Part shown: positions 4,628 to 5,423 of the stretch, one piece after another | How the letters are laid out: the number at the start of each line of letters is the position of its first letter | Position numbering within the stretch: the stretch's first letter is position 1 | DNA from: Candidatus Omnitrophota bacterium | GTDB taxonomy: Bacteria; Omnitrophota; Omnitrophia; Omnitrophales; Aquincolibacteriaceae | Length of the DNA stretch: 5,423 nucleotides | Assembly (NCBI GenBank): GCA_023819025.1 | Contig: JAMWDC010000039.1 | Location: 5,524 to 10,946 of the forward strand | Reading direction: 5' to 3' | The notes under the pieces: model-generated | Databases searched by the model: none | The model's input: only the letters and a program-made list of their open reading frames with translations | What the model was told of the DNA's origin: nothing | Translations under genes and position numbers: made by a program

Positions 4628-5423
4628 TCAAACCTCATCACGCTCCGGAATAGTTTCACTCGCCAGGGCGGGAATCATCCCCCCGCCGCGGGCCAGATTC
4701 ACAACGCTTTCATCGCTCAATCGGACAAATCCCCCTAAATATTTTCCGCTGCAGATGAGGGCGTTGAAATTGTACTTTTTATAAGCGAAATCAAGCCGCT
4801 GATTCACCACGATCGGAACCGTCATAATGGGCGCATTAACATACTCCTGCACCACCCAATCCCCTTTGATCGCTTTGTCGATCACGGCATTCCAATCATC
4901 GTCACGGGTTTCGCATCCGATGGTCACATCCTTGCCGCCGTAATTCACGGACGGCTTGAGCACCAGTGATTCCTTCTCATCCTTGAGAAAATCCACGAGA
5001 TAGATCTTTTTCCGGCCGTAAAAATCTTCGGCGTCGATCAACCGGCGGGTCCAGGGGATATATTCCCGTTTGACCTTATTTTCACTTTCCGTGAAATAAT
5101 GGTCATAGGCCGGATTGGTCAGAATCGAAAGCAGCGCCTTGGTGCTCGCCAGATAGGATCTCAGGGGATTCACCATGCACACGGCATGATCCCGGTAGGC
5201 ATTGATCATCTCCTGAACTTCGTCGAGCCGCTCCACGATCTCCTCAAAGGCCACGCGCCTGAGGATCAGATGGATCTTGAAATTCTTGTGGTACAGTTTA
5301 CCGCCCCGGTATTTCAATTCCCGCGGATCCGCTATCGCCGTTTTGTACCCTTTCGCCTCGAAATAATTTTTAATGTATTCAAATTCCGGCAGGGCACGGA
5401 CGTTACGCCAATCCACAATGGCA
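4628..5423 (-). CDS. ATP-grasp ligase-like protein, C-terminal part (truncated by window edge)
   Basis: The frame is open from the window edge (first full codon 5422-5420) to the TGA at 4630-4628, showing 264 residues. It begins AIVDWRNVRALPEFEYI, so the true start lies outside; the GTG at 5416 is internal. The N-terminal visible part (AIVDW, ADPRELKYRGGKLYH, IHLILRRV) looks like the pre-ATP-grasp segment of circularly permuted or glutathionylspermidine-synthase-like ATP-grasp proteins. LVLKPSVNYGGKDVTIG follows, with a likely ATP-contacting Lys at 4957-4955 and a Gly-rich loop, then DWVVQEYV. The C-terminal GGFVRLSDESVVNLARGGG supplies the acidic and Asn residues expected for metal-ATP binding. 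Such enzymes join a carboxylate to an amine using ATP; the substrate here is unknown. The gene lies upstream of polyamine synthesis genes on the same strand, separated by 126 nt from DUF2203, so an amine substrate from that pathway is possible but unproven. Confidence 0.75.
   Translation of the reverse strand, partial: AIVDWRNVRALPEFEYIKNYFEAKGYKTAIADPRELKYRGGKLYHKNFKIHLILRRVAFEEIVERLDEVQEMINAYRDHAVCMVNPLRSYLASTKALLSILTNPAYDHYFTESENKVKREYIPWTRRLIDAEDFYGRKKIYLVDFLKDEKESLVLKPSVNYGGKDVTIGCETRDDDWNAVIDKAIKGDWVVQEYVNAPIMTVPIVVNQRLDFAYKKYNFNALICSGKYLGGFVRLSDESVVNLARGGGMIPALASETIPERDEV

Noticed and set aside
1..5423. tRNA, rRNA, CRISPR array, insertion sequence, phage genes or a defence system
   Set aside because: No cloverleaf, regular spaced repeats, transposase or integrase motifs or terminal inverted repeats were seen, and coding regions fill nearly all of the window.

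Overview
The window is chromosomal DNA from a Gram-negative-type bacterium. The evidence is a predicted secreted protein with a LolA/LolB-like fold next to a phospholipid-head-group enzyme. Base composition is moderate, and genes are tightly packed with short gaps. The gene set fits a Nitrospirota- or Desulfobacterota-like, possibly uncultivated lineage, but that placement is a guess from gene content and was not tested. No phage, transposon, CRISPR, tRNA or rRNA is visible.

Left part, + strand (1-1197): the C-terminal end of a CDP-alcohol phosphatidyltransferase, entering from outside the window. After 88 nt it is followed by a 277-aa exported protein resembling the LolA/LolB lipoprotein-carrier fold. 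These look like an envelope-lipid pair. They converge on the next operon with only 28 nt between stop codons, and a hairpin plus T-run there can end the minus-strand transcript.

Right part, - strand (read from 5423 down to 1226): a truncated ATP-grasp ligase-like gene, a DUF2203 gene, then a complete three-step route from arginine to putrescine. The three enzymes are a pyruvoyl-dependent arginine decarboxylase (arginine to agmatine), N-carbamoylputrescine amidase and agmatine deiminase. The last two are 12 nt apart. Agmatine deiminase is the second step but is encoded last. All five genes point the same way and may be one operon, with a candidate promoter before DUF2203 and a weak hairpin/T-run before the decarboxylase.

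Points worth a second look: (1) the decarboxylase very probably starts at a GTG at 3992 behind a strong Shine-Dalgarno, giving 181 aa rather than the 200 aa of the longest open frame; (2) the 175-nt leader of the amidase gene holds a 10-bp inverted repeat that can hide its only good Shine-Dalgarno, in competition with a smaller hairpin, so it may be a translational switch; (3) the same leader holds a CCGCC/GGCGG palindromic cluster like a short dispersed repeat; (4) the ATP-grasp protein lies beside polyamine synthesis genes, which raises the possibility of a polyamine- or peptide-conjugating ligase.
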